Assembly (NCBI GenBank): GCA_910586705.1
Contig: CAJUJK010000015.1
Span: 35,494 to 99,493 of the forward strand
From: an uncultured Lachnospiraceae bacterium
GTDB lineage: Bacteria > Bacillota > Clostridia > Lachnospirales > Lachnospiraceae
Length of the DNA: 64,000 bases
Direction: 5' to 3'
Part shown: piece after piece, positions 40,777-49,258 of the stretch
Position numbering within the stretch: position 1 is the stretch's first letter
How the letters are laid out: each line of letters begins with the position of its first letter
Notes under the pieces: model-generated
Told to the model about the DNA's origin: nothing
The model's database searches: none
What the model saw: the letters and a program-made list of their open reading frames with translations, nothing else
Position numbers and translations under genes: made by a program

Positions 40777-42240
40777 ATGAAGAAGAAAATGGTAAGCATC
40801 TTATTGGCGACATCTATGGTAGCTACACTTGCGGCTTGCGGCAGCGATCCCAATCCGGCAGCAGAGGCACCGGCAGCAGAGGAAGCACCGGCGGCAGAGG
40901 AGGAAGCGCCTGCTGAAGAGGCTGAGGCTCCGGCAGCGGCAGAAGAGGAAGCGCCCGCAGCAGAGGCGGCACCGGCAGACGGCGAGCTCGCTTACAGCGG
41001 AAACATCTCCATCATGCACTACTCCACATCTGAGGAGTCCGAGGGTAACGGCGGTTCCGACGGTTTCAGAACCTGTCTGGCAAACTGGCAGACCGCTCAC
41101 GGCAACATCACGCTGGATGAGGAAGTGCTGGCAAACGACGACTACAAGACACAGATCGCTACCCGCGCAGCTGCAGACGACCTTCCCGATGTGTTCCTGC
41201 TTCAGGGTATGAACACCATCAGCTGGGCGAAGCAGGGACTTATGTATGATCTGACGGATGCGATCAAAAATTCGCCTTATGCGTCTCAGTATAAGATGGA
41301 CTATATGATCCCGTTCACGGCAGAAGATAAGTATTGGGCGTTCCCGGCTTTGACAGGCGGCACCTGTACCGTGATCATCTACGATGAATCTATGTGGAAA
41401 GACGCAGGCTTTGACACCTTCCCGACCACATGGGCTGACGTGGAGAAAGCGGCTGAGTATTTCGACGCAGAAGGCATCGACACCATCGCATTTGGTAACT
41501 CCGGACAGTGGCAGCTGAACTCCTGCTTCGTATCCTGCCTCGGCTATCAGTACACAGGTACACAGTGGTTTGCAGACATCATTGCAGGCACAGGAAGCTT
41601 TGAGGATCCCAACTTCGTTGCAGCCTTGACAGAGACACAGCGTCTGTTCCACGACACCAAGATCTTCAACAAGGACTTTAACGCAATCAACAACGAGGAT
41701 GCGCGTGAGTATTATATCTCCGGCGACGCGGCAGCGTTCATCGGCGGTAACTGGGACGCTTCCTACATTTCTGCTACGCTGGATGAAAGCGATCCGGAGA
41801 AGAAGACGAACACGAGATTTGCGGTTCTTCCTCAGACGGCAGATTCTACCAAATATGAGAAGTTCCAGAACATCGGTCTTGGCTATGGTATGGCGATCAG
41901 CGCGAAGGCTGCACAGGATCCCGACAAGCTTGCGGCTTGTATTGACCTTTGCCAGTATATGACAGGCCCCGCGTTCTCCGAGTATGTAGGCGCGAACTAC
42001 GCACTGGCTGGTTTCTGCAGCTCCGATGTAGACCTCTCCGCATTTGATCAGTACACACAGGATTTCTACAACTTCTCCTATGTGGACAACAAGGGCTGTG
42101 AGATTTATGACTCCTATGTAGACGGTTCCGTCTGGTCCGTACTTAACACTGAGATGCAGGAAATGGTTAACGGCGACAAGGAGCCCGCGACCGTTGCAGC
42201 GGATACAGAGGCTGCATACAAAGCGTATCTGGGTCAGTAA
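40777..42240 (+). CDS. Family-1 extracellular sugar-binding lipoprotein
   Basis: 487 residues. Lipoprotein signal ending LAAC (Cys21), an Ala/Glu/Pro linker (~25-70), then a SBP_bac_1 domain (ISIMHYSTSEESEG, ATRAAADDLPDVFLLQGMN, AAFIGGNWDASYI, YGMAISAKA). It presents a sugar, probably an oligosaccharide, to the two permeases downstream; the ligand cannot be told from sequence. Strong GGAGG site upstream. The linker resembles that of the ChvE protein, a shared style of this genome. Confidence 0.92.
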   Translation: MKKKMVSILLATSMVATLAACGSDPNPAAEAPAAEEAPAAEEEAPAEEAEAPAAAEEEAPAAEAAPADGELAYSGNISIMHYSTSEESEGNGGSDGFRTCLANWQTAHGNITLDEEVLANDDYKTQIATRAAADDLPDVFLLQGMNTISWAKQGLMYDLTDAIKNSPYASQYKMDYMIPFTAEDKYWAFPALTGGTCTVIIYDESMWKDAGFDTFPTTWADVEKAAEYFDAEGIDTIAFGNSGQWQLNSCFVSCLGYQYTGTQWFADIIAGTGSFEDPNFVAALTETQRLFHDTKIFNKDFNAINNEDAREYYISGDAAAFIGGNWDASYISATLDESDPEKKTNTRFAVLPQTADSTKYEKFQNIGLGYGMAISAKAAQDPDKLAACIDLCQYMTGPAFSEYVGANYALAGFCSSDVDLSAFDQYTQDFYNFSYVDNKGCEIYDSYVDGSVWSVLNTEMQEMVNGDKEPATVAADTEAAYKAYLGQ

Positions 42241-42242
42241 CA

Positions 42243-42381
42243 AATTGAGCTGACGCTCAATTGCGGCAGGCTCGGCAGAGAAATGGATCTTTCTTAAGGT
42301 ATAAACAGGCAGCGCCGTCCGGGGGATTTCCCCGGGCGGATGCTTACCTGAAAGGGTCTTTGGTTAAGCGCGGGCTTAACC
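42243..42381 (+). other. Hairpin cluster between binding protein and permease genes
   Basis: Three strong stems without T-runs: AATTGAGC/GCTCAATT (42243-42262), a 10-bp GC-rich stem CCGTCCGGGG/CCCCGGGCGG (42315-42339) and GGTTAAGC/GCTTAACC (42362-42381). They probably act as 3' stabilisers or a partial transcription block that lowers permease expression. The 230-nt gap holds nothing else I recognise. Confidence 0.6.
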
Positions 42382-42470
42382 GTGGCGAAGCGCAGAAAAC
42401 GACTTCGTTTCGCTTTTGGGGTATGTCTCAGTTACATGAATAGTGAGCAAAAGGAAATGGGGGCGAATCT

Positions 42471-43439
42471 ATGCTGAAATCTATCAAACCGAAAAAATGG
42501 GTAGTAGCTGCATATCTTGCCGTGCCCGTGGCGCTCTATGTGTTCACGGTATTTGCACCGCTTGTTGCGGCTCTTTTTTACAGTTTCTTTGAGTGGAAGG
42601 GCGGGCCGGTAAAAACATTCAACGGTTTTGCCAATTACGCACAGTTATTTAGTGACGAAGTCTTCTGGAGTTCTTTCTGGCACAATATCTTTCTGGTGAT
42701 TGTCTGTATCGTCGGGCAGATCGGTATCGCGTTTATCGTTGTGCTGTTAATTAACTCCAAGGTGACCAAGCTGCAGGGCATCCACAGGACTTTCGGATTT
42801 TTCCCGAGCACGATCTCGGCAGTCTGTATCGGTTTTATCTGGCAGATGATCTATGATTCCAGAAGGGGTCTGTTGAACTACTTTTTGGAGAAGATCGGCA
42901 GGGAGGATCTGCAGAAGGTATGGCTGAATGAGCCGGGGCTGGTAATGCTTCTGGTGTCCATTCCGCTGATCTGGCAGTTTATCGGTTACTACATGGTAAT
43001 CCTGTTATCTGCGGTTTCCTCCATCAGCACGGAAGTTCTGGAGTCTGCGGAAATCGACGGCGCGACGGGAATCCAGCGTGCGCGCTACATTGTTTTACCC
43101 TTGATCAAGAATACTCTGCTCGTATGTATCACCCTCTGCGTGGCGGGTAACATGAAAGCATTTGATAATATTTACGTCATGACTTCCGGTGGACCGGGCT
43201 ATTCCTCCATGGTTATGGCAATGTACGGATATAAAGTTTCCTTTGAGCAGTCCAACTTAGGCTACGGTTCCTGCATTTCCGTCGGCATCTTCGTGCTGGC
43301 GCTGGCGGTGATCGGCGGCTCCCAGATTCTGATGAACTACTTTATGACGGACAGCTACGACCGTCGGGAGGCAAAGCATCTGAAAGAGATTGAGAAGGAA
43401 AGAAAACAGGCAATCAAAGCCCGCAAGGCAAATAAGTAA
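42471..43439 (+). CDS. Sugar ABC transporter permease, MalF/UgpA type
   Basis: 322 residues, about six membrane helices. The cytoplasmic EAA loop that docks the ATPase is visible as VLESAEIDGATGIQRARYIVLP (its key residues E, A and G are intact), followed by SGGPGYSSMVMAMYGYK. With the next permease it forms the heterodimeric channel of a CUT1-type importer. A GG-rich site precedes the ATG; the next gene follows after 15 nt. Confidence 0.93.
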   Translation: MLKSIKPKKWVVAAYLAVPVALYVFTVFAPLVAALFYSFFEWKGGPVKTFNGFANYAQLFSDEVFWSSFWHNIFLVIVCIVGQIGIAFIVVLLINSKVTKLQGIHRTFGFFPSTISAVCIGFIWQMIYDSRRGLLNYFLEKIGREDLQKVWLNEPGLVMLLVSIPLIWQFIGYYMVILLSAVSSISTEVLESAEIDGATGIQRARYIVLPLIKNTLLVCITLCVAGNMKAFDNIYVMTSGGPGYSSMVMAMYGYKVSFEQSNLGYGSCISVGIFVLALAVIGGSQILMNYFMTDSYDRREAKHLKEIEKERKQAIKARKANK

Positions 43440-43454
43440 AGGAGGGGAACTGCT

Positions 43455-44339
43455 ATGGCGAAAGAAATGAAAATGACAAAAGTAGAAGACAATTCAGCAG
43501 GCACCCGGGTGAAGAGGGGCGTGCTTACGGTAGTGATCAACTTTTTCCTGTGGTTCTTCTCACTGACCTGTATTTTCCCGCTGTTCTGGATGCTCTATTC
43601 CTCGCTGAAAGAGAAGAGAGTGTTCAACAAGGATATTATGAGTCTGCCGAAGGAACCGACACTGGCAAACTACACAAAGATTTTGTCCAATAAGGACTAC
43701 CGTCTGATGCAGTCGGTGGGCAACAGCGCGAGGACGACGATCCTGTCCGTTCTGCTCATCGTAATTATCGCGTTTATTGTGGGATATATTCTTTCGAGAG
43801 TTGACTTTATACTGAATAAGCCGCTGTATATCATGTTCCTGATGGGAATGCTGATTCCGATCCATTCGCTGATGGTGCCTATTTACATCATCTTTTCCAA
43901 GATGGGGCTTTCCAACCACTGGTATACGCTGTTGCTGCCGTATGTCTCGTTCGCGCTGCCCATGTCGATTTTCCTCGTGCAGGGCTATGTGAAGGGCATT
44001 CCGACGGAGCTTGAGGAGGCTGCCGCCATCGACGGCTCCACCTTCTCGAAGACGCTGTTCGGTATCATCCTCCCGGTGTGCAAGCCGATTCTGGTGACGG
44101 TTGCGATTATCAACGTGTTCAGCTGCTGGAACGAGTTCTCCTTCGCCTTGATTCTGATCAAGGACAGGGCGCTGTACACGGTACCGCTGGGACTGAAGCA
44201 GTTCACGGGACAGTTTTCGTCGGATTATCCGAAGATCATGGCGGCTATGCTGATCACCATGGCTCCTATCGTGGTTTTCTACTTCGCGTTCAGCAAGCAG
44301 ATCATCAAAGGTATGGTTGCCGGGGCTGTGAAGGGCTAA
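43455..44339 (+). CDS. Sugar ABC transporter permease, MalG/UgpE type
   Basis: 294 residues with six membrane helices and the second EAA loop (ELEEAAAIDGSTFSKTLFG). Partner of the preceding permease. No ATPase gene follows in this operon; the transcript stops at a hairpin, so the channel must borrow an ATPase, plausibly the MsmX/UgpC-like protein encoded ~3.7 kb downstream. GGAGGGG lies upstream of the ATG. Confidence 0.93.
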   Translation: MAKEMKMTKVEDNSAGTRVKRGVLTVVINFFLWFFSLTCIFPLFWMLYSSLKEKRVFNKDIMSLPKEPTLANYTKILSNKDYRLMQSVGNSARTTILSVLLIVIIAFIVGYILSRVDFILNKPLYIMFLMGMLIPIHSLMVPIYIIFSKMGLSNHWYTLLLPYVSFALPMSIFLVQGYVKGIPTELEEAAAIDGSTFSKTLFGIILPVCKPILVTVAIINVFSCWNEFSFALILIKDRALYTVPLGLKQFTGQFSSDYPKIMAAMLITMAPIVVFYFAFSKQIIKGMVAGAVKG

Positions 44340-44404
44340 AGCGTCTTGCAAAAACGGGTCTGTGTGTTTTTTGGGGTAGCTTTTATTATAGGGGGGAGTT
44401 GCAG

Positions 44405-44433
44405 ACCGGGGGCGGAAATCGTCCCCGGTTTTT
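44405..44433 (+). terminator. Terminator of the sugar importer operon
   Basis: 7-bp GC stem ACCGGGG / CCCCGGT followed by TTTTT, eight bases before the copper promoter. Confidence 0.8.
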
Positions 44434-44440
44434 GCTACTA

Positions 44441-44469
44441 TTGACAGATACCCCCATGGGGTATATTAT
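44441..44469 (+). promoter_or_regulatory. Copper-inducible promoter with CsoR operator in the spacer
   Basis: TTGACA (44441-44446), 17-nt spacer, TATTAT (44464-44469). The spacer consists almost entirely of the palindrome ATACCCCCATGGGGTAT (44448-44464), the classic CsoR box type (TACCC...GGGTA). CsoR bound here would block polymerase until Cu(I) releases it. Confidence 0.88.
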
Positions 44470-44556
44470 ATCTGTATAGAACCACGTATGCCAGACATAA
44501 AAGGATTCGGCGTGCATGGAATCATTACTTAAATTCATAAAATTGGGAGAGAATAG

Positions 44557-44880
44557 ATGAGTGAGGAAAAGACAGCCGCAGGCGACGTGTGCGCCTGCTG
44601 TCGGCACAAGGGCACACCCCGGGACGCGGCAGAACAGAAAAATTTGCAGAACCGTATCAACCGGATTATCGGTCAGCTCAAAGGGATTCAGGGAATGATT
44701 GAGGACAACCGCTACTGCGGCGACGTCCTTGTGCAGATCGGTGCGGTGGAGAGCGCGCTCCAGAGCCTCGGCTATGTGATCCTTGAGGAACACATGATGT
44801 CATGCGTGGCGGAGGGCGTGCAGCAGGGGAACACGGAGATGCTCGCGGAAGCCGTGGAGCTGATGAAAAAGATAAAATAG
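44557..44880 (+). CDS. csoR: CsoR-family copper-sensing repressor
   Basis: 107 residues, all-helical DUF156/CsoR fold. The Cu(I)-binding triad Cys-x24-His-x3-Cys is complete (Cys54, His79, Cys83), separating it from formaldehyde- or persulfide-sensing relatives. The NRINRIIGQLKGIQGMIED helix is the DNA-binding core. An extra N-terminal C-x-C-C-x-H cluster (12-17) could be an added metal site. It autoregulates from the operator upstream and should control copA, which starts 79 nt later. Confidence 0.93.
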   Translation: MSEEKTAAGDVCACCRHKGTPRDAAEQKNLQNRINRIIGQLKGIQGMIEDNRYCGDVLVQIGAVESALQSLGYVILEEHMMSCVAEGVQQGNTEMLAEAVELMKKIK

Positions 44881-44959
44881 CAGATTGCGAAAAGCGCCAT
44901 CGCGGGATTAGCTTCGCGAACCCGGCGGACTGAAGTGAAATGATGATAGGGAGCATAAT

Positions 44960-47800
44960 ATGAGGAATGAAAAATTTAGCGTGACGGGCATGACATGCGC
45001 CGCCTGCAGCGCGCATGTGGAGAAAGCGGTGCGCGGCGTCGAGGGCGTTGAGACGGTCAGCGTAAATTTACTTATGAATAATATGGTGGTGTCGTTTCAG
45101 GAACCGGCGACGGCGGCAGCGATCTGTCAGGCTGTGGAGAAAGCCGGGTACGGGGCGGCTCTGGCAGGCACTCTCGACGCAGCCGGGAATTGCGGTGGCG
45201 TTAGCTGCAGCGTAAATGGAAAAAACGGCGGAACCACAGCCGGAGGGCAGGATGCTTTTGCGGACCACGAGACGCCGAAACTGCGTCGCAGGCTGATCGC
45301 CTCCCTGTGTATTCTGATCCCTCTCATGTATGTGTCCATGGGGCATCTGATGTGGGGGTGGCGCGTGCCGGAAGGACTGGCGGGCAATCCGTGGGCGATC
45401 GCACTGTATCAGCTTCTTCTGACCGGGCTTGTGATGGTCATTAACCAGAAATTTTTTGTGAGCGGTTTTGCCGGGCTGATGCACCGTGCGCCGAACATGG
45501 ACACACTGGTTGCGCTCGGCAGCGCGGCGGCTTTTGTGTACAGCGCGGCAGTTATGTTCCGCATGGGCGGCGCATACGGCGCAGGCGATATGGAAATGGC
45601 GACGCACTGTCTGCACGACATGTATTTTGAATCGGCGGCAATGATTCTTACCCTGATTACGGTAGGTAAGATGCTGGAGGCATACAGCAAGGGAAAGACG
45701 ACGAACGCCGTCAAAAGTCTGATGGACCTTGCGCCGAAAACGGCACATGTGATCCGCGACGGCGTGGAAGTGACGATAGACGCGGATGAGGTCGCGGCAG
45801 GAGATACCTTTATCGTGAAACCGGGCGAGAGCATTCCCGTAGACGGAGAGGTAATTGCGGGCGAGAGCGCGGTGGATGAAGCCGCGCTTACGGGAGAAAG
45901 CCTTCCCGTGGATAAGGCGGCAGGAGACCGGGTAAGCGCCGCGACGCTGAACCAGAACGGCGCGCTGACCTGCGTGGCGACGCGGGTGGGCAGTGACACG
46001 ACCCTGCGCCAGATCATAGATATGGTGGAAAATGCGGTGGCGACGAAAGCGCCCATCGCACAGGTCGCGGACCGGGTGTCCGGCGTCTTTGTGCCGGTGG
46101 TGATTACGCTTGCACTCATCACGGGGGCGGTCTGGCTGCTTGCGGGGGCGGGTGTCGGAAAAGCCCTTTCCTACGCGATCAGCGTGCTTGTGATAAGCTG
46201 TCCCTGCTCGCTTGGGCTGGCAACGCCCGTGGCGATCATGGTGGGAAACGGCAGAGGTGCGGGACAGGGCATTCTCTTTAAAAACGCGACGGCACTGGAA
46301 CAGACCGGCAGGACAAATTTTGTGGTGCTGGATAAGACGGGGACTGTGACGGAGGGGAAGCCGCGTGTGACGGATATCTGTCCGGCAGAGGGCGTTTCCG
46401 CAAAAGAACTTTTGCGGGCGGCGGCTTCTCTGGAAAAGAACAGCGAACATCCCCTTGCGCGGGCGGTCTGTGAACATGCCGCGGAGGAAGGGATTGCCGC
46501 GGAGGAGATCACGGGCTTTAAGGCGCTTCCCGGATGGGGCGTGGAAGGCGTGCTGGGGCACGGTTCCGGCGATGGCACGGAGAACGCCACAGCGGTGTGC
46601 CGCGCAAACAACGGTGCGGACGGGCAAAACGGGATTCCGGCGCTGGGCGGAAAGGCGGCGCTGCTTGCGGAACGGGGACTGATGACGGACGCGTTTCTGA
46701 GGCAGGGTGAGCACATGGCGGAAGAGGGAAAAACCCCGCTCTATTTTGCGGCGGGCGGCGCAATGCTTGGCATGATTGCCGTGGCTGACGTGGTGAAGCC
46801 GGACAGCGCGCAGGCGGTCGCAGAACTGAAAAACATGGGCATCCATGTGATTATGCTGACGGGGGATAACCGGCGCACGGCGGAGGCAGTCCGCGCGCAG
46901 GTGGGCATCGACGCCGTGGTGGCTGACGTCCTGCCGGGCGATAAGGAAGCGGTGATCAGACGGCTCTCCGGGCACGGGAAAGTGGCAATGGTGGGGGACG
47001 GCATCAACGACGCGCCCGCATTGACGAGGGCAGACGTAGGAATCGCCATAGGCGCAGGCGCGGATGTGGCGCTGGACGCGGCGGATATCGTGCTGGTGAA
47101 ATCAAAACTGACAGATGTTTCGGCGGCAGTGCGTCTTTCCAGACAGGTGCTGAAAAATATCCATGAAAATCTGTTCTGGGCGTTTTTCTACAACTGCATC
47201 GGGATTCCCGTGGCGGCGGGTGTGCTCATGCCGTTTACCGGGCTGTCCTTAAATCCCATGTTCGCGGCAGCGGCGATGAGCCTGTCCAGCTTCTGCGTGG
47301 TCACGAACGCCCTGCGGCTGAATCTGTTTTCCGTCCACGGCACGGCGAAAGACAGGAGGGCGCATATGGTTCCTATGCCGGATCTGACGGACGAAATCGC
47401 ACAGCCGCGGCAGACGGACAGCCATGTGGCAGGCGGCACCGGGAGCGGTGCGGAAGGTTGTGTGGCAGATGACGGAAGAGACGGGCATCAGAAAGCCGGC
47501 AAAGTATGCAGCGGCGAAAGCTGTCGTAAAAGTAAGAAAGAGGACAAACGTAACAGTCAGGAAAAAGGAAAGGAGAATGAGAGTATGGTTAAGGTATTGG
47601 ATGTGGAGGGTATGATGTGCGCGAAGTGTCAGGCGCATGTACAGAAGGCTCTGGAGGGCGTTGCCGGGGTGACGGCTGTGGAGGTCAGTCTGGAAAACAA
47701 TACGGCGAGCGTGACGATGGAAAACGAGATCGCTGACGAGACCCTCGCGGGTGCCGTGACGGAGGCGGGTTATGAGGTAAAAGGGTGCACAACCGCGTAA
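44960..47800 (+). CDS. copA: Copper-exporting P1B-type ATPase CopA with C-terminal CopZ-like domain
   Basis: 946 residues, ~150 longer than a plain CopA. Order: N-terminal HMA domain (GMTCAAC, Cys13/Cys16), eight membrane helices, CPC motif in ISCPCSLGLATP (~413-415), phosphorylation site DKTGT (~458), ATP-binding HP element (EHPLARAV) and GDGINDAPAL. After the last helix comes a hydrophilic linker (~800-875), then a second HMA domain (GMMCAKC, Cys887/Cys890). It pumps Cu(I) out of the cell. The C-terminal domain has its own ribosome site and ATG (see the CopZ entry). Expressed with csoR from the CsoR-controlled promoter. Confidence 0.95.
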   Translation: MRNEKFSVTGMTCAACSAHVEKAVRGVEGVETVSVNLLMNNMVVSFQEPATAAAICQAVEKAGYGAALAGTLDAAGNCGGVSCSVNGKNGGTTAGGQDAFADHETPKLRRRLIASLCILIPLMYVSMGHLMWGWRVPEGLAGNPWAIALYQLLLTGLVMVINQKFFVSGFAGLMHRAPNMDTLVALGSAAAFVYSAAVMFRMGGAYGAGDMEMATHCLHDMYFESAAMILTLITVGKMLEAYSKGKTTNAVKSLMDLAPKTAHVIRDGVEVTIDADEVAAGDTFIVKPGESIPVDGEVIAGESAVDEAALTGESLPVDKAAGDRVSAATLNQNGALTCVATRVGSDTTLRQIIDMVENAVATKAPIAQVADRVSGVFVPVVITLALITGAVWLLAGAGVGKALSYAISVLVISCPCSLGLATPVAIMVGNGRGAGQGILFKNATALEQTGRTNFVVLDKTGTVTEGKPRVTDICPAEGVSAKELLRAAASLEKNSEHPLARAVCEHAAEEGIAAEEITGFKALPGWGVEGVLGHGSGDGTENATAVCRANNGADGQNGIPALGGKAALLAERGLMTDAFLRQGEHMAEEGKTPLYFAAGGAMLGMIAVADVVKPDSAQAVAELKNMGIHVIMLTGDNRRTAEAVRAQVGIDAVVADVLPGDKEAVIRRLSGHGKVAMVGDGINDAPALTRADVGIAIGAGADVALDAADIVLVKSKLTDVSAAVRLSRQVLKNIHENLFWAFFYNCIGIPVAAGVLMPFTGLSLNPMFAAAAMSLSSFCVVTNALRLNLFSVHGTAKDRRAHMVPMPDLTDEIAQPRQTDSHVAGGTGSGAEGCVADDGRDGHQKAGKVCSGESCRKSKKEDKRNSQEKGKENESMVKVLDVEGMMCAKCQAHVQKALEGVAGVTAVEVSLENNTASVTMENEIADETLAGAVTEAGYEVKGCTTA
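47585..47800 (+). CDS. copZ: Possible independently translated CopZ-like copper chaperone inside copA
   Basis: In frame with copA, a perfect AAAGGAG...ATG (AGGAG 9 nt before ATG 47585) would yield a 71-residue stand-alone HMA protein beginning MVKVLDVEGMMCAKCQAHVQ and ending at the copA stop. Size, CxxC site and fold match CopZ/Atx1 chaperones that deliver Cu(I) to CopA. Either copA and copZ fused by loss of a stop codon and kept the old start, or one mRNA makes both products. Internal initiation is inference; no experiment can be read from sequence. Confidence 0.5.
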   Translation: MVKVLDVEGMMCAKCQAHVQKALEGVAGVTAVEVSLENNTASVTMENEIADETLAGAVTEAGYEVKGCTTA

Positions 47801-48010
47801 AATGCGAAGTGGCAGGGCAGTTTATCTGCCTTTCCGTCTGTCTGTTTAGGCAAAGTGCACAGGAAAGCGGTATATTCTTAGTCAAATTGCCGTGTGTCTT
47901 AAAAAAAACTTAATAATGTAAGCAAAATCTACAATCGAGAACGAAATCTTTGTGGAATAGTGGTATGGAAAAGGGGAAAAAAGTCCGTTATACTAATCTA
48001 CAGAATTAAT

Positions 48011-48036
48011 CATCCGGGAAACGGTTTCTGCGGATG
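48011..48036 (+). other. Leader hairpin before the MsmX/UgpC-type ATPase gene
   Basis: CATCCG ... CGGATG with inner GAAAC/GTTTC makes a compact 11-bp stem just downstream of a TATACT -10 candidate (47989-47994; no good -35). Probably a 5'-UTR stabiliser. The 270-nt gap after copA shows nothing else clear. Confidence 0.4.
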
Positions 48037-48070
48037 AAAAAAATAAAAAAATTATAATTAGGAGGCTATC

Positions 48071-49180
48071 ATGGCAAGTTTATCTTTGAAGAATGTTTGC
48101 AAGGTATACCCTAACGGATTCGAGGCAGTAAAAGATTTCAACCTTGAAATCGCAGATCAGGAGTTCATCATTTTCGTAGGCCCTTCGGGCTGCGGTAAGT
48201 CTACCACGCTTCGTATGATCGCTGGTCTGGAGGACATCTCCTCCGGTGAGCTGAAGATCGGTGACAGAGTTGTTAACGATGTAGAGCCTAAGGACAGAGA
48301 TATCGCAATGGTATTCCAGAACTACGCTCTGTATCCGCATATGTCCGTGTATGATAACATGGCGTTCGGTCTTAAGCTGAGAAAAGTTCCGAAGGATGAG
48401 ATCGACAAGATGGTGAAAGAGGCAGCGAAGATCCTTGATCTGACAGCTCTCCTTGATCGTAAGCCGAAGGCTCTTTCCGGTGGTCAGAGACAGCGTGTGG
48501 CTATGGGTCGTGCAATCGTTCGTAACCCTAAGGTATTCCTGATGGATGAGCCGCTGTCCAACTTGGATGCAAAACTTCGTGTACAGATGCGTGTTGAGAT
48601 CTCCAAGCTGCACCAGAGACTGGGCACCACCATCATCTATGTAACACATGACCAGACAGAGGCTATGACCCTTGGTACCAGAATCGTTGTTATGAAGGAC
48701 GGCGTGGTACAGCAGGTTGATACTCCTCAGAACTTATATCAGAAGCCTCAGAACCTGTTCGTAGCAGGATTCATGGGTTCCCCGCAGATGAACTTCCTCG
48801 ATGCGGTTGTTGAGAAGAACGGTGATACCGCTAACCTTAAGGTTGCAGGTCAGACCATTCCGTTACCGCCCGCTAAGTCCAAGAAGCTGATCGACGGCGG
48901 CTACGTAGGAAAGACAGTTACATTCGGTATCCGTCCTGAGGATGTATATGATTCCGAGATGTTTATCGAGACCGCTAAGTGCGTATTCGAGTCTACCATC
49001 AAGGTTTACGAACTGCTTGGTGCGGAAGTTTACTTATACTTCGATCTCGCTGAGTTCCCGATTACCGCAAGAGTAGATTCCCGTACAACGGCAAGACCCG
49101 GTGACACAGTTAAGTTTGCTTTCGATGTTGAGAAGATCCACGTATTCGACAAAGAGACAGAGCAGACCATCACCAACTAA
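48071..49180 (+). CDS. ugpC: MsmX/UgpC-type multi-sugar ABC transporter ATPase
   Basis: 369 residues, single ABC domain plus C-terminal TOBE/MalK regulatory domain. Walker A GPSGCGKST (37-45), signature LSGGQRQRVAMGRA (~134), Walker B VFLMDEPLSNLDAKLR and the switch His in VTHDQTEAM. MalK-like sequences such as VFQNYALYPHMSVYDNMAFGLKLRK identify the carbohydrate CUT1 group. Standing alone, not in a transporter operon, it fits a shared ATPase like Bacillus MsmX and could energise the importer at 40.8-44.3 kb. AGGAGG upstream. Confidence 0.94.
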   Translation: MASLSLKNVCKVYPNGFEAVKDFNLEIADQEFIIFVGPSGCGKSTTLRMIAGLEDISSGELKIGDRVVNDVEPKDRDIAMVFQNYALYPHMSVYDNMAFGLKLRKVPKDEIDKMVKEAAKILDLTALLDRKPKALSGGQRQRVAMGRAIVRNPKVFLMDEPLSNLDAKLRVQMRVEISKLHQRLGTTIIYVTHDQTEAMTLGTRIVVMKDGVVQQVDTPQNLYQKPQNLFVAGFMGSPQMNFLDAVVEKNGDTANLKVAGQTIPLPPAKSKKLIDGGYVGKTVTFGIRPEDVYDSEMFIETAKCVFESTIKVYELLGAEVYLYFDLAEFPITARVDSRTTARPGDTVKFAFDVEKIHVFDKETEQTITN

Positions 49181-49193
49181 TAGAAATGACAGC

Positions 49194-49225
49194 AGGGGAG
49201 GGAGGCGTATGCACCCCTCCCCTTT
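49194..49225 (+). terminator. Terminator after the MsmX/UgpC-type gene
   Basis: 9-bp stem AGGGGAGGG / CCCTCCCCT with a short TTT tail. Confidence 0.7.
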
Positions 49226-49258
49226 GTGCGTATCTGCGTATTAAAAACGGAGGAATAT

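Noticed and set aside
45068..46975. Minus-strand open frame (635 codons) opposite copA
   Set aside because: Complement of GC-rich copA codons; composition (Arg/His/Pro) typical of an antisense artefact.
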